This document shows, piece by piece, positions 34,409 through 45,560 of a stretch of 64,000 nucleotides of DNA (its first letter is position 1; every line of letters begins with the position of its first letter). This DNA is from Hawksworthiomyces lignivorus. Lineage: Eukaryota > Ascomycota > Sordariomycetes > Ophiostomatales > Ophiostomataceae. Where the stretch lies: positions 372,001 to 436,000 of the forward strand of contig NTMA01000012.1 of assembly GCA_002917075.1 (NCBI GenBank). Direction: 5' to 3'. The translations under genes were made by a program, and so were the position numbers. Below the pieces are notes generated by a model that was given only the letters and a program-made list of their open reading frames with translations, had not been told where the DNA came from and did no database searches.

Positions 34409-35860
34409 TCAGGGCAACACTTCTCCAAATGGATAATTGAATTTGAGCAGGCCATTAAGCCCGCCCACCCAACCGTCGTCATCTTCAAGTACCCCATTGG
34501 CATCGCCTTTCTTTGGCGCCCTAATCACACAAGGCACGCCGCCACGCCAGCTGCCGTCGGCCGTGGGGCCTACATGTTCGCCCTCAACGCGAACCTCCAT
34601 GCCAATGCTCACGCCTGTCTTGCGCTTGCCGTCGATGCTGACTTCAAGCTCGCGACCCCGGTTGCGCTCGCTCAGGCGCAAGACCACCTTCGTATTAAGA
34701 GGTAGCACCAGTGGCCGGAAGCTCAGGCTTCGCGGGCAGATGGGGGTGATCAACAGCGAGCCCACCAGCGGATGGATGATGGAGCCGCCCGCGCTGAGCG
34801 AATATGCGGTAGACCCTGTCGGCGTGCTCACAAGGATGCCGTCGGCCACAGCTTCCGTCAAAAAGTGGTTGTTCAGAAAAATGTCAATGATGGCTAGGTG
34901 TGGATGGGGTCCACGGTGAATAAGCAGCTCGTTAATAGCATGGAATGCAGGAGGTGGCTGAGTCTTTCTGGCGACGGCACTGCCTCCAGCCAGCTCTTGC
35001 TTGGGATCGGCTACTGACGTGGGAACTAACTGGTCATTGATGTTGACGCCATTCTGGTCGTACACACCAACCTTGAGGCGGTGGCGCAGGAGCATCCGCG
35101 ATACTCGTTTCACTCCTAGACTCTGTCCACGGACGCTCCCCCAAGCTATTGGCGCATCTGAACCATCTTTGCCAGACTCTAGCTGCGCCATCATCGCGGG
35201 TGATGCCGACGTAGTCAGGCCGCTGGCCGTCTGTGTGTGAGGCGCTGCCAGGTCGTCCACGGCTACCCCGCTGCCGCTCATGTACACCTCGCGCCATGCG
35301 CTCTTATACTCATCGAATTTCCACTCGCCTAGAAAACCAAGTGAGCCCATGCTGAAGGACAGTATGGGCGGGACGCTCGGCTGCAGCGAGAAGAGGCTGG
35401 CGGCACGCAGGATTGTGCCATCGCCGCCGAGCGTTGTGATGAGGTCGATCTTCTTTGGAAAGAGAGTGGCCGGGTCACTACTCTGCACGGTATAAATCGG
35501 AAACGAGAGAGATTCGTGAATGTCGTTCGCAATGCGGCTCTCAAAAATGAGGTTCAGGTCCGGGTAGTTCTTCGCAAGGTGTTGAGCGAATGCGATGGCT
35601 GATCGAGTCACATGTGGAGCGTGTAACTTCGGCATCAACAGCACGTTGCGCGGCGGCTGCGGCCAGTGCAGCGAGAGCAACGAAGAGGATGGCGTCTCTT
35701 CATACCGGGGAACAATTCGATCCGGTAGGGTGGCAACATCGAGAAGCTCTCGCCGCGACAGGCTGCTGGAAAAGCTTCGGCTGGTGTCCGGGCGACCTGT
35801 CTGAGACAGTGGCGGCTTCTGGTGCCGCAGGGCCCTAAGGAGTACCGACCGCGCATTCAT
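34409..35860 (-). CDS. POS5: mitochondrial-type NAD(H) kinase, POS5-like
   Basis: Intronless, 483 residues. The N-terminus is rich in Arg, Ser and Gln with few acidic residues (MNARSVLLRALRHQ), as in a mitochondrial presequence, and the family core begins near residue 72. The ATP/NAD-kinase motifs are complete: LGGDGTILRA (144-153) with the catalytic GGDGT, INELLIHRG (309-317) with the NE pair that binds the nucleotide ribose, and STPTGSTAYSLSAGGSI (345-361). The enzyme phosphorylates NADH or NAD to supply mitochondrial NADPH for antioxidant defence and biosynthesis. An insertion around residues 200-300 relative to short bacterial enzymes is Ala/Ser-rich and is also seen in fungal homologues. 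POS5 is assigned by family logic; a cytosolic UTR1-like identity is less likely because of the presequence. Confidence 0.88.
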   Translation of the reverse strand: MNARSVLLRALRHQKPPLSQTGRPDTSRSFSSSLSRRELLDVATLPDRIVPRYEETPSSSLLSLHWPQPPRNVLLMPKLHAPHVTRSAIAFAQHLAKNYPDLNLIFESRIANDIHESLSFPIYTVQSSDPATLFPKKIDLITTLGGDGTILRAASLFSLQPSVPPILSFSMGSLGFLGEWKFDEYKSAWREVYMSGSGVAVDDLAAPHTQTASGLTTSASPAMMAQLESGKDGSDAPIAWGSVRGQSLGVKRVSRMLLRHRLKVGVYDQNGVNINDQLVPTSVADPKQELAGGSAVARKTQPPPAFHAINELLIHRGPHPHLAIIDIFLNNHFLTEAVADGILVSTPTGSTAYSLSAGGSIIHPLVGSLLITPICPRSLSFRPLVLPLNTKVVLRLSERNRGRELEVSIDGKRKTGVSIGMEVRVEGEHVGPTADGSWRGGVPCVIRAPKKGDANGVLEDDDGWVGGLNGLLKFNYPFGEVLP

Positions 35861-37154
35861 GACAGAGAATGCTATATTGTCTTCCGCCTGTCTACGCTTA
35901 TTGGCCTATATTCTGTCGACTTGAATGGGAGAAGATGGAGAAAGGAGTCGGAGAACGAAAAGAGCATTGTCGGCAACGGGAGCACGGAATACGGAGACGG
36001 ATAACACAGCAGCCTCGCGCATGATTTTCGCTCTTCGCTTTGCAAAAATTCACAGCCTAGAGATACCGAAGAACGGAGTCGTGGACATGCTCATGTCGTT
36101 GGGAATGAGAAGGCTGGCACGAACGAACTCATTTGGCCGAGACTATTGAAAAAGAGTTTTTGCTGTATGGCTATTCCGGCGATTCAAAATTCTGTGGATT
36201 TTGGTGGCTTTAGTTGGCTATGCCCTGTAATTTACTCCGCAGTTGTTTGGTAGCATCTCCTCAGAGAACCGCTAGCCAATCAAATGCCAGAAATATTCCC
36301 CATCTATGACATAAGGTTGCTGTGTGGTGTGTCACATGTTAGCGGGGTGCAGTTTATTGGACTAGTCTGTTTCCGGCTAGTCACTTGATGCTCTTGATGC
36401 TCTTTCCGGCACTCGCAAATTCCTCGTGCGTCGAAGCTGCCTAACTCAGTGTCCAGAGGTCGCTCGGATTGCTCGGTCGCAGGCACGAGCTAAGGTGTCA
36501 GACCGCCCAAAACCACCCAAAAACCGCTTAAAACGGTATGAAGAGGTTGGTTGCTGACCACCTTGTCTTGCTGTCGTACCAGCTTTCACGATAGTCGCAG
36601 CTTCCGTCTTTTCCTACAAAACACAAACTTTGGTGTACTGTATCGCAAACAACGAAGGCGCCAGCGAGCACAACGGAGACAACTGCGACAGCCTTGTCTG
36701 TGACCTTCTGTTCTGTGACAAGGGTATCACAACTGCCGGCAAGGCTCTCACCTGGTCTTAGCTTCCAAGCTGCAGCTGAGCTCTGCCTTTCTGGCATTTT
36801 TTGAGGCGGCCATACTGCCTTGTCGGCTTGTTCTCCCAATCTGCCTGTTCGAGCACGGCTTGAAATATCGATCCTCTCTTCATATTTTCTGCCTGCAGAC
36901 CGACACCTTCTTTTCTTCTCTTCATGGCTCTTGGCTGCTGTAGAGCAGATTTCACTCTGAACGACGGCCTTACCCCTCCCAACTGCGAGCTTTGTTCTTG
37001 ACCTTTGACTGTCCGCGGCGACTTGGTCAGTGAGCATTGCAGTCATTGGCGACCTCTTCCTTCCCCTCCTTCTTTCTCCTCTCCACGCTATCGCTGCTTT
37101 TCTGGTTTTTGCCAAAAGCAATACGCGGTCAAGCGACAAAGCAACAGCTGAGAA
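35861..37154. promoter_or_regulatory. divergent promoter region between NADH kinase and acyltransferase genes
   Basis: This 1.3-kb spacer lies between two divergently transcribed genes. The 249-codon minus frame at 36528-37277 overlaps the acyltransferase start codon, is low in family-like structure and is not called. A short run of related CCACCCAAAA/CCGCCCAAAA elements lies at about 36504-36530. Confidence 0.4.
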
Positions 37155-38707
37155 ATGGACGCGCAGCTTCACCAGAGGGTGAAGCCCAGTTTTGATGCTG
37201 TACCTGCGCCCACCCTCATAGCCGGAGCTACGTCGACGGCAGATACCAAAACCCACCCTTCCGGAAAGGAGAAGCATGGCCGCCTGGTCCAGATTCTTCG
37301 CGGCATTTCATTTGCGATCTTCTTTTTCACGTCCGCTATAACGTATGTTTGAGCTGCACAAATTGGAAAGGGAGCCAACAAAATGCTGCGAAGAGATTAG
37401 AAAGTCCAAACAAAGTGAACCTGGCTAACTTTCTTGCTACCTGTAGTATCCAGCTAACGCAATGGATTGGCGGTCCTCTGTATTGGGTCAACCGTGACCT
37501 CTTCTACGATTACATGGCAGTCACAAAGCAGTCTTTCGGCCTGGTTGTCACTTTCATGACGTACTGGTGGGGTCCGACAACGATCCGGATCAGCGGCGAC
37601 GAATCTGTTCGTGGGCAGATCCGAAAAACGGCTGACGGACGAGTGGAGTTTGATTTTCCCGAACGCATGGTTATGATTGCCAACCACCAGGTTCGTACAG
37701 CGAAAGCGACGGGCGGGAGAGGTAGTGTAGGGAGCTGCTCCATCTAACACTTGCAGATCTACACCGATTGGCTCTACCTGTGGTGGGTTGGCTACGCGAA
37801 CAACCCGCGTATGCATGGGCACATCTACATCATCTTAAAGGAGTCGCTGAAGTACATCCCCATCATTGGCCCTGGCATGATGTTCTACGGTTTCATATTC
37901 ATGTCGCGAAAGATGGCCGTTGACCAGCCACGCATGGCCTACCGGTTGCAAAAACTGAGACAAGTTCACACTGATCCCAAGGGCCAAACCTACCTAGATC
38001 CTATGTGGCTGCTTCTCTTCCCGGAGGGAACGAATACATCTGCAAATGGCCGTGCGAAGTCAACCAAATGGGCCGACAAGATGGGTTACAAAGACCCCGA
38101 ACACATGCTCCTACCTCGCAGCACGGGCATGTATTTTTGCCTCAAAGAGCTTCAAGGCTCTGTTGAATATGTCTACGACTGTACCGTGGCATACGAGGGC
38201 ATCCCGTATGTTTCTCTTCCCCATAGTCTTTAGTTATCACATCCGCCTTCTTCCTCCCCCCCCCCCCCCCCCCCCCCCCGGTCGCCATCTTATTCTTTTT
38301 CTTTCTCTTTCTTTTAGCCCTTAATTGCATAGATCTATCTAACCATGCACAGTCGTGGGAAATACGGCGAGGATTTTTTTACCTTGTCCAGCACCTACTT
38401 TGAGGGCCGGGCACCCAAGTCTGTTAACTTCCACTGGCGCCGGTTCCGGGTAGCGGACATTCCTCTGGAAAATGCCGAAGATTTTGACCAGTGGTTGCGC
38501 GACAGATGGTACGAAAAAGATGCCATGATGGAAACGTACCTCTCTACCGGTCGACTGCCTGCCTCGTCACAAGCTACCGTCGAGGGAGAAGACGCCTACA
38601 TCGAAACGGAAGTCCGGACGCGGTATCCTTGGGAAGTCCTTCAGGTTTTCTCAGTCATCAGCACCTTGTGGATTCTCTACCGCCTTGTGACAATGTATTG
38701 GCGATAA
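37155..38707 (+). CDS. lysophospholipid acyltransferase (PlsC/AGPAT family, lyso-PI/lysocardiolipin type)
   Basis: Four exons: 37155-37342, 37447-37690, 37757-38205 and 38353-38707, 411 residues in frame. A membrane segment lies at about residues 48-72. The catalytic motif NHQIYTD (142-148) with H143 and D148 spans the second intron. The glycerol-phosphate binding motif FPEGTN is at 232-237. The C-terminus has a last hydrophobic helix (VLQVFSVISTLWILYRLV). The NHQIYTDW form of motif I and the long C-terminal half fit the lysocardiolipin or lyso-phosphatidylinositol acyltransferase branch (yeast Cst26/Psi1 side) better than simple AGPAT. It would transfer a fatty acyl group from acyl-CoA to a lysophospholipid in the ER membrane. 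The third intron is unusual because it contains a 24-base poly-C run. Confidence 0.9.
38256..38279. repeat. poly-C homopolymer, 24 bases, inside an intron
   Basis: A run of 24 cytosines lies 50 bases after the donor (38206) of the third intron of the acyltransferase gene. Length variation would not affect the protein but could affect splicing. Confidence 0.95.
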
Positions 38708-40244
38708 TCCATAGCTAATGCTCGACAAAAAAAAAAAAGTACGTGTAAATGATTACGCACAGCATTTTTTTTTTCCATGCTCAAAGATTAGTTATCTTGG
38801 GTGATCGGTTGAAGATACAGGTTTTGGAAGGGCAAATTTAGGTGTCGCAATCTGATAGCCTTGGGGTGGGGTTAGTGTCCCTAGATTGATGAAAGTTTGA
38901 TTCCTTCTGTTGCACTTTTCACCTGGAATCTGTTCATGTTTCAATATCAGCATGTGGTTAGCGGAGTTGCTGTTGCATTGCTTCATGTCTTTTGGTATTG
39001 TGGCATCTCTTGGTATGGGTTATCTTGCAAGGGTTATGGCGGGATTGGCTGGCGGCGTATGACAATCGGGAGCACAGGTGATGATATGAGCAGTGTTGGG
39101 TATTTGAAACTGTTCTTCTTTGATGACCTCATTATTGAGAAGTTCTGGCTTTGTTTTTTTTTTTTTTTTTCTTATGTGTTTTGGAACTCTCGAGGCAAAG
39201 ACAGACAAAAGCTCAGCATGGTGCTCGAAAAACCACGTGAACGCAGCAGAGCCTTACATCTCACCTCCTTAGCTGAATCTTGGTTCAGCCAATTTCATGT
39301 CTATCGCACATTTTATAGCATGTATGTATTCAGCTTGGATTAAATAATATTGCTAGAATGTTTAAATTTGATTTGGATTATTATTTGTTGATGTATTCCA
39401 CGTCAAAGTTGGCGAAGAATGCGGCATCGTGAATAGAAAATCGGGAAAAAAGCTAAACAATGCGGTTTATAGTACTCACGTTGCACAACTAATTGGATCG
39501 AGGAAAGCCTCTCTTGTAGTGTGCGTCGTACAGAAATAGGACAAGAATAAATGGGAATAAGAGTTTCATGTTCGTATCGAATGTGGGTTGACTTGAAAAT
39601 TTTGTCGCTGAAAAGGGGACAAAATACAAAGGGAAAAGGGGGCAAAATAAAAATATGAAAAAGGGGGGCAGACCCAACTTCAGCCTCCACCGCCAGTTGC
39701 TAGACAGCGCAAAGTCCGACCAGCTTCGCCAGCAGGTACGGAGCTGGGGTAAGTGGTCGATCGTGCGGAGCCCTCTCGCAGATGGGAATCGAGATGCCTT
39801 GTGGCTACGCGAGGCCAGAATCGACGGTCTTTGTCCCTGAGACATTGTTAAGCCCTAGGCTCTCGCCACAATGCAGCCTTGCTGAATAACGACCGACGAT
39901 TGGCAACGAGATGCGCCGTTTCTATTGACCTACTCTAAAATATCCATTGGAAGAGGCTTCACTTGGACCGGCAGTGCTTAATGCGCAATGCCGCTTCGTG
40001 ACATAACGAAGAGAAGGCAATGAAGGGCAAAGCGAAATAGAGAAGAGAGAAGGACGTTGGCCGCTCTTCCGAGAACTAAGCATCTTGACACAATGATGCT
40101 CTTTTTATCCAATGAGAAGGATATTGGAAGCAAGCTGCTTGGACGCTAGGTGGAATCAACAAGAAAAAAAAAAAAAACTAGAGCAAGACTCTTCTATCCG
40201 GCAGTTGTTGCTAAATACGATAGCCCCATATCGCCAAGTAGGGC

Positions 40245-40279
<35 letters not shown>

Positions 40280-41670
40280 AGAAGTCTTGTTAATAAATTG
40301 TGGTCTTCATGTTCTGCTGGGCAAATTTACCCAGACGGGAAGCATAAATAGAGAGAAAATAAATACGTGAGAAACGATAAAAGTGTGTACGGGTGTCCAC
40401 CTCTCTAGCAAAAAACTACTGCTGGGCCAACTGTGTCCTTGCCTTCAATTGACTAAAACTTTCACTATTGAGATATATTGTAAACGTGAAAAGCAAATGA
40501 GGAGGAATGGGAACGTGTAAGGACAAGTGTGCAATGTAATATCCACATCCTAGACAAAAGCTCAACTGGTTGCCAAAAAGAATAAGGGCAGAATGGTAGG
40601 AAACCACGGCTTCAGATAATTCTTCTGATGAATTGACTCTTCCAATGAGCATCAGATGAACGAGGCAATCTAAGAATTGGGGGCTCACCCCAGAAGTCGA
40701 CTGCAAAATATCTCTCATAAGATTTTCATTCTGCTGAGATGCACATATAATGAAGGTGAGGGGATCTTCCCATCTGAATCTCTACAGCCAACCAACCAAC
40801 ATGCTTTCGCTTCCACCTTTGTTTCTTCCGTTGTATTTCTAATTTTCATGATCTTCACCTGTCTCGAAAAGTGGTCTATTTGGCTATTTTTGCCTCGCCT
40901 TAGGTCGAATATTATTGCAGCATTTTCATCCGATAGCACCTGGCGCATACATCATATGTCCAAGGAACTTCGTAGATCTTATTTCTTATTTATCTCTCTC
41001 TTTATTGGTCCTGCTTCTACTGTTTACAGTTTATTGCTGTTTAGCACACATACGCGGTGGAAACGTTTCAGCGGATGAGCAAATAATTATTTTTTTGTTG
41101 CTCTTTGCCTTCTTCCCCTTCTTTTTTATATTCTTTCTTTATTGCACTCTTATTCCTTCGGCAACCGTCTTGCCGACATATCCAAGAAAAGAACCTTAAA
41201 AATAAATGAATAGAGGCTGAGGGCTGCATTTCGCTTGCATTTGCCCTAGATACAATTTTCCTAACCCACTTAATTCTCGAATAATAGATTGCAAAAATCA
41301 TACGCTCCTAGATCATGAAATATATTCAAAGTTGACGTGCTATAAAAAGGAAGAAGAGAGATGAAAACATGAAAAAATCTAGGAAGAGGTGGTCCTGAAT
41401 GGCATTGTGCGTCGGGGTGTTGTTTGGAATATGACCCCGAAACTACGTATAGAGTTAAATCAAGAAGTAATTCTCCTGTATAAATGCTTTCGTCTTGGAG
41501 GACATGATTCATATTTCCTTGTTTGATTTGGAAGGTTCTTTTCTTGAACGCCACAAGAGATATCACATAACATAAGCCTAGCTTGGTCGATTCTCTTCGG
41601 TCGTTTTGCCTTGATGTGACGGCCCCGTGCAGAAAATATAGCAGGACAGGAACAAAGAAAGAAGACAAAT
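38708..41670. other. intergenic spacer
   Basis: No supported gene in 3 kb. It is AT-rich, with a poly-T tract near 39155, a 31-base poly-A tract at 40246-40276 and several shorter poly-A runs. Frames at 38897-39343, 39489-39845, 40677-41078 and 41270-41719 do not show domains; the last is antisense to the tyrosinase start. Confidence 0.5.
40246..40276. repeat. poly-A homopolymer, 31 bases
   Basis: An uninterrupted adenine run in non-coding sequence. No retroelement body or clear target-site duplication was recognised next to it. Confidence 0.95.
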
Positions 41671-43021
41671 ATGGTGAAAGCCACTCTTCTGGCCACTTCC
41701 ATTCTCTGGGGTCTAGCATCGGCTCTAGCCCTGCCGGCGCCGGCCAGGCCCCCTCCTCTTGGATCCAAGGACTTCACCCAGGCGGACATCGACTCGGGCA
41801 AAGTCTTGGCCAACCTGAGCATGACGGCGTACAACACTGCTCTTGCTCGCCTTGGCACTACAGGAAACTGCACGAAAGACAATGTGCGCATTCGGAAGGA
41901 GTGGCGCGAGATGCCGGGCGAGGAACGCATCCGGTATCGCAAAGCTGTCGAGTGCCTCATGGAGACGAAGTCGGTCTACACGAACGTGAACGGATCCAAG
42001 TAAGATCTGCCGCTCTCCTAGGAAAAGAAATTTGCTTTCCGGGGATTGCCTAGGCTAACAGATGCCAGGTCTCTATTCGATGACTTTGGCGTTCTTCACT
42101 ACAAGCAGACGCCCTACACACACTACTCGGTGAGCCATGATCTCCTATTCTCCTTGGAGCGCGGAGTTTGCCGCTGCTGTGTCGTGGTCGCAGCAGTGAG
42201 ACTAATCGCTCTTCTCGCGCCAGGCGACCTTCCTCCTGTTCCACCGCTACTACATGTGGTCGTACGAGGAGGCCCTCCGCACGCAGTGCGGATACACGGG
42301 CTCGTTCCCGTACTGGGACTGGGGCCGCGACGCCGCAGACATGGACAAGTCGCCCGTGTTTGACGGCTCAGAGACGTCGCTGGGCGGCAACGGCGAGTAC
42401 ATTGGCAAGCACCGGTCGCAGATCGGGTTCGGGTCCAAGGGCGGCTCGGGCGGCGGCTGCGTCAAGAGCGGGCCCTTTAGCAACTACACGGTGCATCTGG
42501 GCCCCTTTGAGGCGCCTGACCCGCTGTCGTACAACCCGCGCTGCCTCAAGCGCGACCTCAACACGGACATCTGCGCCAGGTGGGCGTCGCTGCGCAACAC
42601 GACGGACCCCATCCTCGACAGCCCCAACATCGAGATCTTCCAGGCCGTGCTGCAGGCCGACGGGCGCTACAAGGAGTCGCGCATGCTCGGGCTGGCCGTG
42701 CACGGCGGCGGACACTACGCCATCAGCGGCGACCCGGGCGGCGACTTTTACTTCTCCCCCCTGGAGCCGGGCTTCTACCTGCACCACGCCGCGATCGACC
42801 GCATGCACTTTATCTGGCAGAACCTGGACTGGGAAAACCGGCAGACGATCGCGGGCACAAACACAATGATGGACAGCCCGCCCTCGGCCAACGCGACGCT
42901 GGAGCAGCAGATGGACCTGTCGCCGGTGCAGCCGGTGAAGCGGTCGCTGAAGGAGACCATGGACACCGTAGGCGGGGCTCCTTACTGCTATGTGTATGCG
43001 CCGCCAGACATGACTGCATGA
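41671..43021 (+). CDS. secreted tyrosinase / catechol oxidase-type type-3 copper protein
   Basis: Three exons: 41671-41999, 42069-42129 and 42224-43021, 395 residues. A signal peptide (MVKATLLATSILWGLASALA) starts the protein. CuA histidines are H120 (VLHYK), H128 (YTHYS) and H137 (LFHRYYMW). CuB histidines are H290 and H294 (HGGGH) and H318 (FYLHHAAID), with the family Asp three residues on. YWDWGRD after CuA is also typical. The length is that of the short secreted ascomycete tyrosinases, without the C-terminal latency domain of the long cytosolic enzymes. The reaction is oxidation of phenols or o-diphenols to quinones outside the cell, for pigment formation or phenol modification. Several NxT/S sites are present. 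The small 61-base second exon holds the first two CuA ligands. Confidence 0.93.
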
Positions 43022-43561
43022 AGCAAGCCCGGGTGAGAACAAGCGAACAAGGAGACGAAACAGGGACGCCAGTGGCGACAGGGACAACTATAAGGTGTGT
43101 GTGGGAGGAAGAGATGGCAAGACCGGCAAGGTGTAGCCTAGAGCGATTTGATGCTCTAGGGGAGGGTTCTAAGTTTCTTTTTTCGCTTCGAAATTCAATC
43201 AATTGGTAACCAGAGGAAGCCATTTTGACAGAATATGATCTATCATATACATTGCATCCGTCTGAATGACAGCTTTTTATTTATGATTTCCGCGATATTT
43301 GCCAATTAGCTTTCGCTCTGTGAATCCGGGCTTTGTCATGTCTTAAGCGAGCTCGCTAATGTACGAGTACTCATATTTAACGCCGATCTATTAGGGCCAA
43401 AGATCCCCCGAGCCTGCTGGGTCACCGACCCCCACCACAGAGGCTTTTTCATCTCTTTGCTGCCCCGCCAGAGGGATAGCTCAAGCTCTGGCCATGTAAG
43501 GTACACGTCGATGCAAAGCAAACAGGACACCCTCAACGAACGCCAGTAGCTTTTGTTCACG
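43022..43561. other. intergenic spacer between tandem genes
   Basis: The 3' region of the tyrosinase gene and the promoter of the next gene. No additional gene is seen. Confidence 0.6.
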
Positions 43562-45560
43562 ATGGAGTTCGACGCAAAGAAGGGTGGGTACTTCTTGTTT
43601 TGCCGCCCTGCAGAGACTGCGTATCTTCTAGCGTGCTGACGCAATGGCAAGCTCCCTATTCGACGGCGGACAAGACGTCCTTTGCCTGGCAGACGGCGAG
43701 AGAGCGATGGCCCGTAATCTTGGTGCGTCCGGACGGCTCTGCGGCATGTCGGAGCTACGAACTCTGGGAGACAAAAGGAGCTGACAGCAACAGACCCAGG
43801 CCATCGACGACGTCTACCGCTCGGTCCACCAGTGCGTCGGCGACTCAGCCAAGGAGGCCGAGGGCAAGACGATCGTCGAGGAGCTGGCCCGGCTCAAATA
43901 CGAGGTCCAGCACGACCGCAAACTAGAGTGAGTAGCGGGGGGAGCTGCGAGAGGAGACGGGGACAGCGGGCGTGAGATTTTTGCTCGCTCCCATGGACGG
44001 AGACGTCTCGGACGAAAAAAAAAAAAAAAGCTGACTCTCTCTTTCTTTCCTCGCAGGCCCCTCCGCGACGACGGCGAGCCCGACGTCGCCGCCTATAATG
44101 CCGAGCTCGCGCAGCTTGGCCCGCCCTCGTGGCTCAGCGTGTCGTGGCTCTTCGCCGAGTGCTATCTGTTCCGGCGGCTGAGCACCTCCTTCAGCCTCTC
44201 GACGCACTGGAAGCGCTACGACCCCTTCGCCCGCCAGAAGATCCGCACGTTTCGCTCGTCGCGGCCGGCCGTGCTGGAGCTGGCCGCGCGCTACCGCGAG
44301 CTGGCGCAGCAGCTGGACAAGATGCGGGCCGAGAAGCAGGCCGGCGGGAAGGAGGAGGGGGACGAACAGCAGCACAGCGCGGCCGAGGCGACCCTCTTCG
44401 CGGAGATGTGCGAGATCTGCCTGTGGGGCAACGCCACCGACCTCTCGCTGCTGACCAACCTGACCTACGAGGACATCCAGAAGCTGCAGGGCGCCGAGGC
44501 CCGGCGCAAGGCCGAGGCCAACATCCTCGTCAACGACCTGCCGGCGGCGTACGCGATCTTGAAGCAGGCGCAGAAGACAAAAGCAAAAGGCGCCGAGCGC
44601 CGCGTCGACATCGTCCTCGACAACGCCGGCTTCGAGCTCTACGTCGACCTCATCCTGGCCGGCTACCTGCTGCGGGCGGGCCTGGCCACCGTCGTCGTCC
44701 TGCACCCCAAGAACATCCCCTGGTTCGTGTCCGACGTGCTGCCGAGCGACTTCGCCGCCCTACTCAACGCCCTGGCGAACCCGCAGGCCTTCTACGAGAC
44801 GCCCTCCGAGGAGGAGGTCCAGCAGGGCGCGCCGCCGCCGTCCAAGCTGACCGACGCCGAGCGCGCCGACCTGGCCTTCCTCTTCGCCGAGTGGAGCCAG
44901 ATGTACGCAGACGGCCAGGTCGTCCTGCGTCCCAACATCTTCTGGACCCAGCCGGGCAGCTACTGGCGCCTGCCGAGCACGGCACCGGCCTTGCTCGCCG
45001 ACCTGCAGGCGAGCGAGCTCGTCGTCTTCAAGGGCGACTTGAACTACAGGAAGCTGACGGGCGATGTACGTGTTGCCACCCTCCCCCCCCCCCATTCGTC
45101 TCCCTCTTCTTCTCTTTCTTGTGCTTTTTCTTCTTCCGCCAGCCCCCTTTCCCTCAGCCGCTTCCGCCCTTCCGCTTCTCCACCCCTCCCTTTCCTTCCC
45201 CCGTCGATGCTATTTTTTTCTTTTTGTCATCGCTGCTCCGCGTTGTTTCCCTTTTCCATTAAGCTCTCCTCAGAACGGAGCACTGCTTCTGACACCGACT
45301 TCTTTTCTTCTTTCTCTTAGGTCGACTGGGATCCAACTACGCCCTTTGTCGAAGCGATTGGTCCGCTTGGTCGTGGCTCGGGCGTCAATGTATTGGCCCT
45401 GAGAACGTGCAAGGCCGATGTCGTCGTGGGCTTGCCGGCAGGCAAGGATGAGGAGCTGAAGCAGGCAGACGGCGGCGGCAGCGGCGGCGACTCTGGCGCG
45501 CGAAAGTGGGCGTGGAATGGCAAGTGGGCGGTGGTATCGTGTTCGCAGGGAAAGGCGTAA
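43562..45560 (+). CDS. ARMT1-like / DUF89 damage-control phosphatase
   Basis: Five exons: 43562-43583, 43652-43722, 43794-43927, 44057-45065 and 45321-45560, 491 residues. The protein opens MEFDAKKAPYSTADKTSFAWQT, as in fungal DUF89 family members, where a tiny first exon is common. The metal- and phosphate-binding signatures are present: WGNATDLSLL (199-208), VLDNAGFELYVD (262-273) with D264 and N265, and VVFKGDLNYRKL (398-409) with D403 and N405. Family members (yeast YMR027W, human ARMT1) are metal-dependent phosphatases acting on sugar phosphates such as fructose 1-phosphate, thought to clear damaged or excess metabolites in the cytosol. A hydrophilic, Gln/Glu-rich insert occurs near residues 165-185. 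The last intron is long (255 bases) and almost purely pyrimidine on the coding strand. Confidence 0.92.

Noticed and set aside
36528..37277. 249-codon open frame on the minus strand
   Set aside because: It overlaps the start of the well-supported acyltransferase gene and its promoter, and the translation shows no recognisable structure.
40246..40276. Poly-A tracts as tails of retroelement insertions
   Set aside because: I saw no reverse-transcriptase-like coding sequence, no RNA polymerase III promoter boxes and no obvious target-site duplication next to the long A runs. Simple homopolymer expansion explains them.
23834..43021. Possible secondary-metabolite or oxidative gene cluster (lactonase, FAD oxidase, tyrosinase, cysteine-rich protein)
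   Set aside because: The genes are separated by 2-4 kb spacers and by housekeeping genes (NADH kinase, acyltransferase), with no backbone synthase, pathway regulator or shared promoter pattern.
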